This document shows positions 26,046 through 33,822 of a stretch of DNA of 64,000 nt, piece by piece. The translations under genes were made by a program, and so were the position numbers. Numbering within the stretch: position 1 is the first letter of the stretch; every line of letters starts with the position of its first letter. Under the pieces are notes generated by a model. That model saw nothing but the letters and a program-made list of their open reading frames with translations, made no database searches and was not told where the DNA came from. The DNA is from Paenibacillus tuaregi (GTDB taxonomy: Bacteria; Bacillota; Bacilli; Paenibacillales; Paenibacillaceae): assembly GCF_900086655.1 (NCBI RefSeq), contig NZ_LT575476.1:3982543-4046542 (forward strand), read 5' to 3'.

Positions 26046-26098
26046 AAGACAAAGAGGGGCTGAACCCTGTCTCCGCCAAGCGCCCCTCTTTGTCTTTG
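26046..26098 (-). terminator. attenuator-like hairpin between binding protein and permease genes
   Basis: Two perfect 16-base arms, AAAGACAAAGAGGGGC and its complement, enclose a 21-base loop; on the transcribed strand the hairpin is followed by TCTTT. In binding-protein ABC operons such a hairpin usually lowers permease expression relative to the binding protein by partial termination or by protecting the upstream mRNA. Confidence 0.85.
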
Positions 26099-26141
26099 TG
26101 TTCATCCCTTATCCGCCCTCTAGCTTGGACTTCAAAGTTAA

Positions 26142-27554
26142 TTAGTTGTTCCAGCCTGACTGAATCTGCTTAAGGGCATTATCCAGAGTGGCGGTTCCGC
26201 TCACATAGTCGGTCATCCCTTTCCAGAATGTACCCGCACCGACTTTACCCGGCATCAAGTCAGATCCATCGAAACGCAGGGTAGTTGCATCCTGAACAAG
26301 TTTCGCCATACGACGATCAGATTCAGACTGGTACCAGTCAAGGGAAGCGTCATTCATCGGCGCAATTACACCACCAGATTGTACCCAGGTTTTGATAGAT
26401 TCGCCTGTTGTAAAGAACTGCATAACCGCACGTACTTCAGGACGGTCATTGAACATCGCGTAAATGTCGCCGGCAACCAGTACCGGTTTGCCATATTTCT
26501 CATCAATCGGTGGCAGATAGAACCAGTCGTAGTCTTGATCAACTTTCGCTGTTTCAGGGAAGAAGCTGGTAATAAAGTTACCCATCAGGTTAAACCAAGC
26601 CTTCGGCGGGTTGTCGAACATTGGCTTTGGAGCATCCCCGAATGCAGTAGTGACAATAGACTTCGTTCCACCATATACATAATCTTTGTTCATCCAAATT
26701 TTGGACATCACCTCAACGGCATGCTTCACTTCAGGAGAAGTGAATGGCAGCTCGCCTTTTACCCATTTGTCATAATTCTCAGGTGTAGTAGTGCGGAGCA
26801 TGATGTTTTCGATCCAGTCTGTTGCCGGCCAGCCTGTAGCAGCACCGCTCTCGATGCCAATCGTCCAGGCAGGGTCACCGTCTTTGGCAATTTGCTCGGT
26901 CAGAGCCATCATTTCGTCCCAAGTCTGAGGTACCTTGTATCCGGCTTCTTCAAATTGTTTCTTCGGGTACCACACCAAGCTCTTCACGTTGCTGCGGTTC
27001 CAGATTCCTGCCATAATTTTGCCGTCTTTGCCGTCCATCATGGACATATCCAGCCAGCTCTTATTGTAGTTTTGCTTCATCTTATCCTGATCAAGCACCT
27101 TGGTCAGGTCAACCACTTTGCCGGTCTTGGCAATGGATGCCAGCAGGCCCGGCTGCGGGAAGTCCGCAATGTCCGGCGCACTGCCGCCGTCTACACGGAT
27201 ATTAATAGTAGCTTCGAACTCCTTGGAGCCTTCATACTGGATATCGATCCCTGTTTTGTCCTCGAAATCCTTAATGCTGCTTTCAAATTTCTTCTGGTCC
27301 GCGTCCACGAATGGTCCGAACATGGTTACTTTTGTTCCTTTATACTCGCCTTTAAGCGCCTTATCCAGCTCAGAACCTGCCGCTGCGGTCGTAGTCTGGT
27401 TCGTGTTGTTATTGTTCGTATTGCCGCTGGGTGCCGCAGAATCTGTCGGGCCGCCGCCGCTGCCGCAGGCGCTTAGCATCATGGTTAAGGATAGGCACGC
27501 TACCATAAGCAGCGACATTTTTGTTTTTGCTGTCTTCTTCATTTTTGCATACAT
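26142..27554 (-). CDS. alpha-glucoside ABC importer substrate-binding lipoprotein, AglE type
   Basis: A 470-residue extracellular solute-binding protein, family 1. The signal peptide ends in a lipobox (MLSAC, Cys30), followed by a Gly/Ser/Thr/Asn-rich linker of ~30 residues. The ligand domain contains GIDIQYEGSKEFEATINIRV and APDIADFPQPGLLASIA, a pattern typical of AglE alpha-glucoside-binding proteins. It is the first structural gene after the LacI-type regulator. Two in-frame ATGs 12 bases apart follow AAAAGGGG (27554 and 27542), and I cannot choose firmly. A ~380-bp upstream region carries operators and a cre-like site. Confidence 0.9.
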   Translation of the reverse strand: MYAKMKKTAKTKMSLLMVACLSLTMMLSACGSGGGPTDSAAPSGNTNNNNTNQTTTAAAGSELDKALKGEYKGTKVTMFGPFVDADQKKFESSIKDFEDKTGIDIQYEGSKEFEATINIRVDGGSAPDIADFPQPGLLASIAKTGKVVDLTKVLDQDKMKQNYNKSWLDMSMMDGKDGKIMAGIWNRSNVKSLVWYPKKQFEEAGYKVPQTWDEMMALTEQIAKDGDPAWTIGIESGAATGWPATDWIENIMLRTTTPENYDKWVKGELPFTSPEVKHAVEVMSKIWMNKDYVYGGTKSIVTTAFGDAPKPMFDNPPKAWFNLMGNFITSFFPETAKVDQDYDWFYLPPIDEKYGKPVLVAGDIYAMFNDRPEVRAVMQFFTTGESIKTWVQSGGVIAPMNDASLDWYQSESDRRMAKLVQDATTLRFDGSDLMPGKVGAGTFWKGMTDYVSGTATLDNALKQIQSGWNN

Positions 27555-27708
27555 CCCCTTTTAGTTATTTAGTAGAGACTAGCAGGTACTGCGTCCATTT
27601 GGTTGATGGTTGAACTAAAGATAGATCCATGCTGCTTAAACCTGCTGTTTCGGCCGTGAATCAAGCCGTCTTCAGTTCAATCAGTCGGGTCCGAACAGGC
27701 TTCTAGCG

Positions 27709-27721
27709 GGATCACCTCCTT
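27709..27721 (-). other. 13-base perfect 16S-tail complement in the leader of the binding-protein gene
   Basis: The transcribed (minus) strand reads AAGGAGGTGATCC, fully complementary to the 3' end of 16S rRNA, but it lies about 155 bases upstream of the binding-protein start. No proper open frame starts at a normal distance from it. It abuts the operator at 27720-27735. It may be a ribosome standby site, part of a lost small gene, or chance. Confidence 0.6.
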
Positions 27722-27735
27722 GCAAAGCTTTTCAA
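27720..27735. promoter_or_regulatory. LacI-type operator 1
   Basis: TTGCAAAGCTTTTCAA, a 16-bp palindrome with one mismatched pair and the central GC expected for LacI/GalR family operators. It matches two other sites in this regulon (27904 and 28954); shared consensus TTGAAAAGCTTTTCAA. Confidence 0.7.
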
Positions 27736-27784
27736 AAGTCACTGACTACCTAATCTTAAACAAGAGCTGAATATTGTTCTCATA

Positions 27785-27800
27785 AATATAGCGCTTTCAT
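27785..27800 (-). promoter_or_regulatory. cre-like catabolite repression site
   Basis: On the minus strand ATGAAAGCGCTATATT matches the CcpA cre consensus (WTGNAARCGNWWWCAW) at 14 of 16 positions. It lies between the two operators, near the expected promoter of the importer operon. Confidence 0.55.
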
Positions 27801-27903
27801 TTTGGTTATCCAGGTATTTTACTTTTTTTTCTGAACCTATAAATTGTACTTGTGAGTAACCGTCTTTATGACTATTTCATAAGCAGCTTGCTTCAACACG
27901 AAT

Positions 27904-27919
27904 TTGAAAAGCTTTTCGA
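27904..27919. promoter_or_regulatory. LacI-type operator 2
   Basis: TTGAAAAGCTTTTCGA, with a perfect 12-bp GAAAAGCTTTTC core. It lies 12 bp past the regulator's stop codon, so operators 1 and 2 flank the importer promoter 184 bp apart, a layout suited to DNA looping. Confidence 0.7.
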
Positions 27920-27931
27920 ACTGCCGGAAAG

Positions 27932-28939
27932 CTATCTCTCCCGTGATGATTCCCTTACTATCAGCTTGTGGTCCATTCTCTCTCTCAGCACCTGAACCGT
28001 ACCTGTAGTGACCAGCTCATGCAGCTTCTCTGCGGCTCTGTATCCCAGATCATAGATCGGCTGTGCAATCGTTGTAAGCTTAGGGACGAACATGCTCGCC
28101 ATCCGAAGATTATCAAATCCGACAACAGATACCTGCCCGGGTACAAGAATATTGCGGTCCTTCAGATAAGAAATCGTTCCCATTGCGAATTCATCAGCTA
28201 CACAGAATACCGCCGTCAATTCGGGATAATCAGTGAACAACTCATGTGTAGCCTGATACGCGTGCTCAAAGCGGTGAGAGGCAAATTTGATCTTCGGCGT
28301 GTTATTCTCAAGCCCAAATTCCTTCATTGCTCTTACAAACCCGTGGTACCTGGGTGGTCCCGATATAGAGTCTGTCAAATTGAATCCTATCATGCCAATT
28401 TCCTTATGGCCGAGCTCAATCAGAAACTTCACCGCATCATAGGCCGCCAGCTCATCATCAACTTCAACACATGGAATGTCGAACTCGTCAGAGTGGGAAG
28501 ACACCAGTACAAAGGGAATCCTGCAGGCAACAAGCTTCTCGTAATATTCTGGATAGAGCGCGTCACTCGCAAAAACAATTCCATCGACCTGCTTCTCATG
28601 GAAAGTATCGATATAAGATATCAATCTTTCCTTGTCGCGGTCTGTGTTACAAATCATTAGACTATATCCAAGCTTGATGCAGGCATCCTGCATCCCTCGG
28701 ATCACACCGGCAAAGTACAGGTTCTCAATGTCTGGAATCAGCAGACCTAATGTAAAAGATTTCTTGTAAATCAGACCTCTCGCAAACGAATTCGGCTGGT
28801 ATTGAAGCTTCTCAATCGCCTCCAACACCCGAATACGCTTACTTTCAGCAACCGATTCCGGCGCATTCATCACGCGGGAGACCGTGCTGATCGATACGTC
28901 CGCCATCTTGGCAACATCTCGAATTGTTGGTTTCATCAT
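27932..28939 (-). CDS. LacI family transcriptional regulator of the alpha-glucoside operon
   Basis: A 335-residue repressor. Residues 4-50 form the LacI helix-turn-helix and hinge helix: TIRDVAKMADVSISTVSRVMN, then YQPNSFARGL. The rest is a periplasmic-binding-protein-like sensor domain (LGLLIPDIENLYFAGVIRGM, FCVADEFAMGTISYL, VGFDNLRMASMFVPKLTT). It is the first gene of the cluster, transcribed toward the importer genes. Operators with one consensus sit in front of it and in front of the importer, which argues for autoregulation and control of uptake. Start: two consecutive ATGs after GAAGG. Confidence 0.9.
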   Translation of the reverse strand: MMKPTIRDVAKMADVSISTVSRVMNAPESVAESKRIRVLEAIEKLQYQPNSFARGLIYKKSFTLGLLIPDIENLYFAGVIRGMQDACIKLGYSLMICNTDRDKERLISYIDTFHEKQVDGIVFASDALYPEYYEKLVACRIPFVLVSSHSDEFDIPCVEVDDELAAYDAVKFLIELGHKEIGMIGFNLTDSISGPPRYHGFVRAMKEFGLENNTPKIKFASHRFEHAYQATHELFTDYPELTAVFCVADEFAMGTISYLKDRNILVPGQVSVVGFDNLRMASMFVPKLTTIAQPIYDLGYRAAEKLHELVTTGTVQVLRERMDHKLIVRESSRER

Positions 28940-28953
28940 TTATAACCTTCTTT

Positions 28954-28969
28954 TTGAGAACCTTTTCAA
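28954..28969. promoter_or_regulatory. LacI-type operator 3 (autoregulatory)
   Basis: TTGAGAACCTTTTCAA matches the 16-bp consensus of operators 1 and 2 at 14 positions. It lies 15 bp before the regulator's start codon. Confidence 0.65.
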
Positions 28970-29009
28970 AGTGATTATAGCAAGCTTTATTTCCTCTTGG
29001 CAAGAAGTT

Positions 29010-29025
29010 TTTTAAGCGCTTACAA
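29010..29025 (-). promoter_or_regulatory. cre-like site upstream of the LacI-type regulator
   Basis: On the minus strand TTGTAAGCGCTTAAAA fits the cre consensus at 15 of 16 positions. It lies about 70 bp before the regulator start, suggesting CcpA control of the regulon. Confidence 0.6.
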
Positions 29026-29135
29026 AAATTAGTTGCAGGAGCACTCCCAAGGGCTGTTTCTAACCAAATCAACCCTTCCGCTGATAAAATATCTGGATGC
29101 CTGAGTGCCTGCCGAATCGTTATAAAGCGAGTGGT

Positions 29136-29369
29136 TTACTTCTCGCAAGCGATGCCGTCATTGTCGCGGTCAAGGGCTTTACGATAACCAGGGTCCCCCC
29201 GTTTGATATTATAGTAGCCCGCCTTCTTGGCAGCTGTACAATTTTTGAAATACACAGTTTTAGCTTTGGATTTGGCCGCCACAGCCTCCGGGGCATGTAC
29301 TCCAAGCAGCACTGTGGCAGCCAGTGATAGGGCAGCTCCACTTAAAGCGAGCTTTGATTGAAATTTCAT
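29136..29369 (-). CDS. secreted excalibur calcium-binding domain protein
   Basis: A 77-residue secreted protein. It has a signal peptide ending near AVA-A (residues ~1-32), then a single excalibur domain: YFKNCTAAKKAG, GDPGYRKALDRDNDGIACE. The DRDNDGIACE motif is the conserved calcium-binding, EF-hand-like part and the two cysteines can form a disulfide. The domain often ends larger surface nucleases or hydrolases; here it stands alone. AAGGAGGAA precedes the ATG. The role is unknown. Confidence 0.88.
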   Translation of the reverse strand: MKFQSKLALSGAALSLAATVLLGVHAPEAVAAKSKAKTVYFKNCTAAKKAGYYNIKRGDPGYRKALDRDNDGIACEK

Positions 29370-29615
29370 ATATTTATTCCTCCTTATGTCTTTTTTATTA
29401 AATTTATCATTTCTCTACGTCTACCTAAAGGTAAATTCAGGAAAACGGGCGTCTATACCTTATCCAAAACAGGTGGCTTGGTCACGTATAACGTCAAATC
29501 GATGAAGCTCTTCCTTCAGCCGCACACGTTGATCGCCAGCCAGGAGCCTTCCAATGTTCCTGCTCTCTGGAAGCTGAAGCAGCTTACAGGAGACCCCCGT
29601 TTCTTTTCTATATTA
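29370..29615. other. intergenic region with an unassigned open stretch
   Basis: Between the excalibur gene and the DoxX terminator. A plus-strand open stretch ending in TAA at 29618 could encode about 60 residues (SKTGGLVTYNVKSMKLF...), but it lacks a ribosome binding site next to a start codon and I recognise no family. It may be a gene remnant. Confidence 0.3.
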
Positions 29616-29651
29616 TAAAAAGTGCCGCAGCCCGGATTCATGGGCTGCGGC
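29616..29651 (-). terminator. intrinsic terminator of the DoxX gene
   Basis: GCCGCAGCCC and GGGCTGCGGC arms around GGATTCAT, with AAAAAG on the plus side giving a T-rich tail on the minus strand. Confidence 0.88.
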
Positions 29652-29707
29652 TCTCTTCGACGGTACCGATTCAATTATTATCTAAGCCAAGCAGCTGACC
29701 TGCCTGC

Positions 29708-30238
29708 TTATCTCTGAATAACATTACCCTTCGGCAGCTGACCTGCCTCCCGGTGAAACATTTTGCCAAATACTTTTCTTAGGTATGGAAGAACGAAGTA
29801 GTCTGCCCCGAATTTGCCTCCGTTAGCTCCTGCTACTACAATGAAGATCCCCAGCATAACCAGCCAAGGGTTCGTGCTTACGGTGCCGGCATATAAGAAC
29901 ATGAAGTTCATCAGCATTCCGAAGAATGCGGCGGTGGCGGTCAAGCATCCAAGAATCAACCCGAGTCCTACGAGGAACTCACCGAGTGGAATGAGAACGT
30001 TGAACAGTTTCGCATTCGGCAGTGCAAAGTGATTTAAGAAGGCTACGAAGTTCGGATATACTAAATCTCCTGTTTTCTCCATCACCGGTTTCGCAACTGC
30101 ACCCTTCAAGAAGCCTGTAGCGTCAAATCCTCCGGTTAATTTATGCCATCCGGCTGTCATCCATTCCCAGCCGAGATAGACTCTAACAAGTAACAACAGA
30201 ACCGCAGCAATCTTGTTTTCTCTTATCCATTTTACCAT
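29708..30238 (-). CDS. DoxX family membrane protein
   Basis: A 176-residue protein with four predicted TM helices. The DoxX pattern is clear: LLLVRVYLGWEWMTAGWHKL in TM1, then PLGEFLVGLGLILGCLTATAA and GMLMNFMFLYAGTVSTNPW. DoxX proteins are linked to quinone- or thiol-related redox functions in the membrane. I place the start at the second ATG (30238), nine bases after GGGAG; the ATG at 30247 touches the ribosome binding site. Two perfect Fnr/Crp-type boxes lie upstream, so it is probably controlled by oxygen through the Fnr encoded 3 kb away. Confidence 0.85.
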   Translation of the reverse strand: MVKWIRENKIAAVLLLLVRVYLGWEWMTAGWHKLTGGFDATGFLKGAVAKPVMEKTGDLVYPNFVAFLNHFALPNAKLFNVLIPLGEFLVGLGLILGCLTATAAFFGMLMNFMFLYAGTVSTNPWLVMLGIFIVVAGANGGKFGADYFVLPYLRKVFGKMFHREAGQLPKGNVIQR

Positions 30239-30295
30239 GTCTACCATCTCCCTGATCTTTATGTCTTAATTGTAAGGCCGGCAGGGGGCAGCAAC

Positions 30296-30311
30296 TGTGA
30301 CATAAATCACA
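30296..30311. promoter_or_regulatory. Fnr box 1 upstream of doxX
   Basis: TGTGACATAAATCACA, an exact match to the TGTGA-N6-TCACA half-site pattern bound by Bacillus Fnr. It lies 57 bp from the DoxX start. Confidence 0.8.
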
Positions 30312-30315
30312 GTTT

Positions 30316-30331
30316 TGTGATTTTTTTCACA
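30316..30331. promoter_or_regulatory. Fnr box 2 upstream of doxX
   Basis: TGTGATTTTTTTCACA, a second exact TGTGA-N6-TCACA palindrome, with its centre 20 bp from that of box 1, so two dimers could bind on nearly the same DNA face. Confidence 0.8.
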
Positions 30332-30445
30332 TTTATTTTCGCACATAATTTTTGCTCCCTGTTTATATGTATAACCCTGCTTCTAATGAATAATTAGTGG
30401 GGGGCTGCACAACTATGTCGGCAGGAACAGCCTCCCACTATGTTC

Positions 30446-31072
30446 CTAGATATTAGCCCCTCCGCCATCTGCTGCCGTGACCACTGGGGAGGACAATTCC
30501 GGAGCCGCCGTCCAAGTGTGGACGTCTTTAACAAAATCAAGTTCTATCCCCTTCTCTTCGAACCGGGCTTCCAGAACATCCATCCTCTGAATTCTTGGCA
30601 GAAGCGCTTGAACCCGCGTCTCCCCAAGTTCAATCAGCTTGCCGATCTTCCTTACACAAGCTTTGTCGTACACACCATGCAGAGGATAACTGCTTCCGGC
30701 TATAGTCGGAACCGCTGCCTCATAGCCCATCTGTTTGCACTCTAACAGCAGCATGGCTGCCGCTGCAGACAGAAACGGCATATCACTGCCCACAGCCCAA
30801 ATATTAGGATGGGAGGATAAACTAAACCCCGCATGAAATCCACCCAGGGAGCCTTTGCCCTGATGGTAATCTGCAATAATCCGCGTTGACGGCTCAAGAA
30901 CCCTTAAGAAAGGCCTTGGATCAGGGGTTACCACCATGACCTCATCACATACCTTTTTCATTTCCCTTACCTGGGCTTGTATTAACAATTCCCCTTGATA
31001 AGGGAGAAGAGCCGCCATTCGCCCGCCTGAAACCGGCTCAGAATTTCCTGCTAGTATAATGCCTGTAAGCAT
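30446..31072 (-). CDS. MobA-like NTP transferase (molybdenum cofactor guanylyltransferase-like)
   Basis: A 208-residue nucleotidyltransferase-fold protein. It begins LTGIILAGNSEPVSGGRMAAL, aligned with the LAGG-x-S-x-R-M-G-x-D-K loop of MobA but altered: the second Gly is Asn and the R-M-G-x-D-K part is GGRMAAL. The metal-binding region GSDMPFLSAAAAMLL is intact, as is AVPTIAGSSYPLHGVYD, which matches PLxAxY of the family. MobA attaches GMP to molybdopterin. The changed loop raises doubt about normal GTP use. ATG 31072 has GAGGAGG upstream. Confidence 0.75.
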   Translation of the reverse strand: MLTGIILAGNSEPVSGGRMAALLPYQGELLIQAQVREMKKVCDEVMVVTPDPRPFLRVLEPSTRIIADYHQGKGSLGGFHAGFSLSSHPNIWAVGSDMPFLSAAAAMLLLECKQMGYEAAVPTIAGSSYPLHGVYDKACVRKIGKLIELGETRVQALLPRIQRMDVLEARFEEKGIELDFVKDVHTWTAAPELSSPVVTAADGGGANI

Positions 31073-31211
31073 ACGGTATGCCTCCTCCTTCAATATTTGG
31101 TAAAAATTGTGTTGTTCCTCATGGTGAAAAAAAGGCATAAATCCGGTGAAGCACGCATGGAATTATGCCGCTGGTTACTGCCTTATTCGGTTTCCTTATA
31201 AGTTAATCAGT

Positions 31212-31622
31212 CTATCTGGTACCAAAGAATAAAGCTATCTCCCGCTCAGCACTCTCATCACTATCCGACCCGTGAATGACATTCGCTTCCACTGATGTTC
31301 CGTAGTCCCCCCGGATTGTGCCTGGTCCAGCCTCTGCTGGATTGGTTGGACCAATCATATTTCTGGAGAGCTGTACGGCATTCTCCGCTTCCCACACCAT
31401 AGCAAACACCGGCCCAGAAGTAATATAGTCCACAAGCTCTTGGAAGAATGGTTTGGCTTTGAGATGAACATAATGCTGCTCAGCCAAGGCACTATCCACA
31501 TTCATTTGCTTGGCATCCACCAGCCGGAATCCTCTGTGTTCGAAGCGTCTCATAATGTCTCCAATTAATCCCCGGCGGGTACCGTCCGGTTTCACCATTA
31601 CAAATGTTCTTGATACTGCCAT
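31212..31622 (-). CDS. ndk: nucleoside-diphosphate kinase
   Basis: A 136-residue enzyme that transfers the gamma phosphate between nucleoside triphosphates through a phospho-histidine. The sequence has the N-terminal TFVMVKPDG, the Kpn loop region ([21 protein letters not shown]) and the active-site His117 in NVIHGSDS, followed by AEREI. The length is slightly below the typical 148-150 residues, with a short C-terminus that is common in bacilli. AAGGAGATG precedes the ATG. Confidence 0.95.
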   Translation of the reverse strand: MAVSRTFVMVKPDGTRRGLIGDIMRRFEHRGFRLVDAKQMNVDSALAEQHYVHLKAKPFFQELVDYITSGPVFAMVWEAENAVQLSRNMIGPTNPAEAGPGTIRGDYGTSVEANVIHGSDSDESAEREIALFFGTR

Positions 31623-31688
31623 AAATTCATCTCCTTCGGTAACATTCCTAATTGTAGTTTGACCCTTTCACTTGTTCAGTGCGGTTGG

Positions 31689-32768
31689 TCACAACTTCTT
31701 CAGCATCCGCGGACGATGCCGGCGAATCGTAAGCCGGTAGCCCAATCGGTACAAACTATCCAGCTCCGGCTCAATGAACCACTTGGTCATCTGTCTGGTC
31801 TGAGGCAACGACAGGGCAACCGTCATGATCAAAATTACAGCTGCCAGAATCACAACGTCTCCGGTATGCTGCACAAAATCATATAACCCCAAGCTAATTG
31901 CACTGCGGACGAACAGCCCGTGAAGAAGGAAGACGTATAATGTTCTTGATCCCAAGCTTGTCAGAATAGACTGTCTTCGCGGAATCAGCGCCAATACAGC
32001 AAGGCTTGCCCAGATCTGCAGCACATAACAGCCAAGACGAATCATTGCAGCGGCCGGACCAAAGCTGCCCATTTCGGCATAGGTGAATTTACCGTAAAGC
32101 CAGTCCGGTGTGCCATGCCACATTAGAGCAGGAACAGCAGCAAGCACAATCAGGGAAATCCCCGCTTGAATAATTCGCCCCTTACCGCTAATGAAGGCTA
32201 GCAGCTTGGCGGGATGAACAGCATATCCGGCTGCAAAGAACGGCAGGAACACAAACATCCGGGAGAAGCTGAGCCAGGACCCGTCAGTACCTAAGTACCC
32301 TGCGGCCACACCTAGACATAACGAAACGGCCACTGGATGTTTGATGCCAAGGGCACACATCAGCCGCACGAGGCAGCGCCACCCAATGTGAGCCACCAGG
32401 AACCACAGCATCAGATAAGGAATGAAGAAAGAGTGCTTCTGCCCAGGAACGTGAAAGAAAAGCACATCAAGAGATGAATACAAGGTCTGAAAAATAATAT
32501 ATTGAACGGCAATAGATACAATAACCTTAAGGCCACTCCGGCCAAGCAGCGTATTCCTCGAAAAGTACCCTGTAACATAAGCGAACAGCGGCATGTGGAA
32601 AATAAAAATCCAGGCATGCAGGCCCCCAAGCAGACCAAACCGTTCCATCACGGGTTCAATTCCTGTAGCAATAAATACAAGTGTGATCAACACAAACCTT
32701 AGATTCAGCATCCAAGTATCATAATTCACTTCCGGCTCATGGCCGCCCTGCTCTTGTTGACTGTGCAT
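31689..32768 (-). CDS. acyltransferase family 3 membrane protein
   Basis: A 359-residue polytopic membrane protein with about ten TM segments. The family opening VNYDTWMLNLRFVLITLVF and the FHMPLFAYVTGYFSR motif place it with the acyltransferase-3 proteins that O-acylate surface polysaccharides or membrane lipids (relatives of YfiQ/IcaC). The basic C-terminus (RRHRPRMLKKL) lies in the cytoplasm. I start at ATG 32768, which has GGAG ten bases upstream; a longer frame lacks such a site. It is divergent from fnr, and two Fnr-like boxes lie between them, so it may also respond to oxygen. Confidence 0.82.
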   Translation of the reverse strand: MHSQQEQGGHEPEVNYDTWMLNLRFVLITLVFIATGIEPVMERFGLLGGLHAWIFIFHMPLFAYVTGYFSRNTLLGRSGLKVIVSIAVQYIIFQTLYSSLDVLFFHVPGQKHSFFIPYLMLWFLVAHIGWRCLVRLMCALGIKHPVAVSLCLGVAAGYLGTDGSWLSFSRMFVFLPFFAAGYAVHPAKLLAFISGKGRIIQAGISLIVLAAVPALMWHGTPDWLYGKFTYAEMGSFGPAAAMIRLGCYVLQIWASLAVLALIPRRQSILTSLGSRTLYVFLLHGLFVRSAISLGLYDFVQHTGDVVILAAVILIMTVALSLPQTRQMTKWFIEPELDSLYRLGYRLTIRRHRPRMLKKL

Positions 32769-32870
32769 AGTATCAGGTCTCCGTTTCTCTCTTCCCGGAA
32801 GAATGCTGTATTTGTCTCTTCTTCCAAGTCTCCCACTACCCGGAGTGTAACAAATGACACTTTGCATATA

Positions 32871-32886
32871 TATGACTCACGTCACA
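32871..32886. promoter_or_regulatory. Fnr-like box in the acyltransferase/fnr intergenic region
   Basis: TATGACTCACGTCACA matches TGTGA-N6-TCACA at 9 of 10 defined positions. It lies ~100 bp before the divergent acyltransferase start. Confidence 0.55.
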
Positions 32887-32908
32887 GCATGTAAAATATT
32901 CCCTAGAC

Positions 32909-32924
32909 TGTGATGTATCTCATA
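32909..32924. promoter_or_regulatory. Fnr-like box upstream of fnr
   Basis: TGTGATGTATCTCATA matches the Fnr box at 9 of 10 defined positions, about 110 bp before the fnr start, consistent with autoregulation. Confidence 0.55.
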
Positions 32925-33032
32925 GAAATCTCAGGGGATTTCCGCTTCAAAGATCAGAGAACTCCCGGATTACGTTTATACATAGAATAAGAGTAGAATA
33001 AATGTAACGGAAAACAAGGAGGCGTACGGAGG

Positions 33033-33770
33033 ATGATCGAACAAAAAGATAAACTCAAAGCGCAAAGCGGCAGTAAACAGGACGGAGGCATCCAGCAATT
33101 TTTCTCACAAGAGAACCAGGACCTGCTGAGAGGCATTATGTATCCCAAGCACGTGGAAAAAGGCTCCAACCTGTTCTGGGAAGGCGACGCTGCGGATTAT
33201 CTGTACTATGTTCACAAAGGACGCATCAAGGTCACCAAGTCGGCGGATGACGGCAAGGAATTCACCTTGTACATGCATCATAAAGACGACCTGATTGGCT
33301 ATGGGGATGTGCTCTCTGAGTCCGTACACCTCCTTAGTGCTGTCGCAATTGAGGATTGTGATCTGGGGGTTATCCAGCGGAAGGACCTTGAAGTGCTGCT
33401 CTGGCAGCATGGTGATCTTGCAGTGGAATTCATGCGCTGGCAGGGTGCTACACACATGCTGACCCAGACCAAGATGCGCGATCTGCTTATGTTCGGTAAA
33501 ACTGGAGCCTTGTGCTCTTTGCTGATCCGTCTGAACAATTCCTACGGCGAGCCATGGGGAGAACACCGCCGGATTACGATTAAAATCAACAACACCGAAA
33601 TGTCCGACATGATCGGAGCTACCCGGGAAAGTGTCAACCGCATGCTCAGTGATATGAAGAAAGAGGGAATCATCGATCTTGTCGATGGCCACATCGTCAT
33701 TCATGATCTGGAGTACCTCAGAAATGTGTGTCATTGCGACAATTGTCCGGCTCATATCTGCCGAGTATAG
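33033..33770 (+). CDS. fnr: Fnr, oxygen-sensing Crp/Fnr family regulator with C-terminal Fe-S cluster
   Basis: A 245-residue regulator: cyclic-nucleotide-binding-like domain (20-130), dimer helix (135-165) and winged helix (175-230; MIGATRESVNRMLSDMKKEG is the recognition helix). The C-terminus carries cysteines 233, 235, 238 and 243; 235-238-243 form the C-x2-C-x4-C pattern that binds the [4Fe-4S] cluster in Bacillus Fnr together with an Asp, which here is D150 in KMRDLL. This differs from the N-terminal cluster of E. coli Fnr. It should activate anaerobic genes by binding TGTGA-N6-TCACA, and such boxes occur in front of it and before doxX. The ATG has AAGGAGG. Confidence 0.93.
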   Translation: MIEQKDKLKAQSGSKQDGGIQQFFSQENQDLLRGIMYPKHVEKGSNLFWEGDAADYLYYVHKGRIKVTKSADDGKEFTLYMHHKDDLIGYGDVLSESVHLLSAVAIEDCDLGVIQRKDLEVLLWQHGDLAVEFMRWQGATHMLTQTKMRDLLMFGKTGALCSLLIRLNNSYGEPWGEHRRITIKINNTEMSDMIGATRESVNRMLSDMKKEGIIDLVDGHIVIHDLEYLRNVCHCDNCPAHICRV

Positions 33771-33783
33771 AATGAAGAATACA

Positions 33784-33822
33784 ACAGCACCCCGGCCCGA
33801 AACGGCTGAGGTGCTGTTTTTG
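33784..33822 (+). terminator. intrinsic terminator of fnr
   Basis: ACAGCACC and GGTGCTGT arms, with an inner GGCC/GGCT pairing, followed by TTTTTG. Confidence 0.88.

Noticed and set aside
24909-26105. Longer start for the AglF-type permease
   Set aside because: The extension would be encoded by the attenuator hairpin and the palindromic repeat; a strong AGGAGG site points to 25991.
26379-27476. A ~365-codon open frame on the plus strand across the binding-protein gene
   Set aside because: It is fully antisense to a well-supported lipoprotein gene, has no ribosome binding site and no family pattern; it reflects codon bias of the real gene.
32821-32850. A further Fnr-like site around GTGTAACAAATGACAC
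   Set aside because: The half-site spacing is five rather than six bases and the left half is TGTAA.
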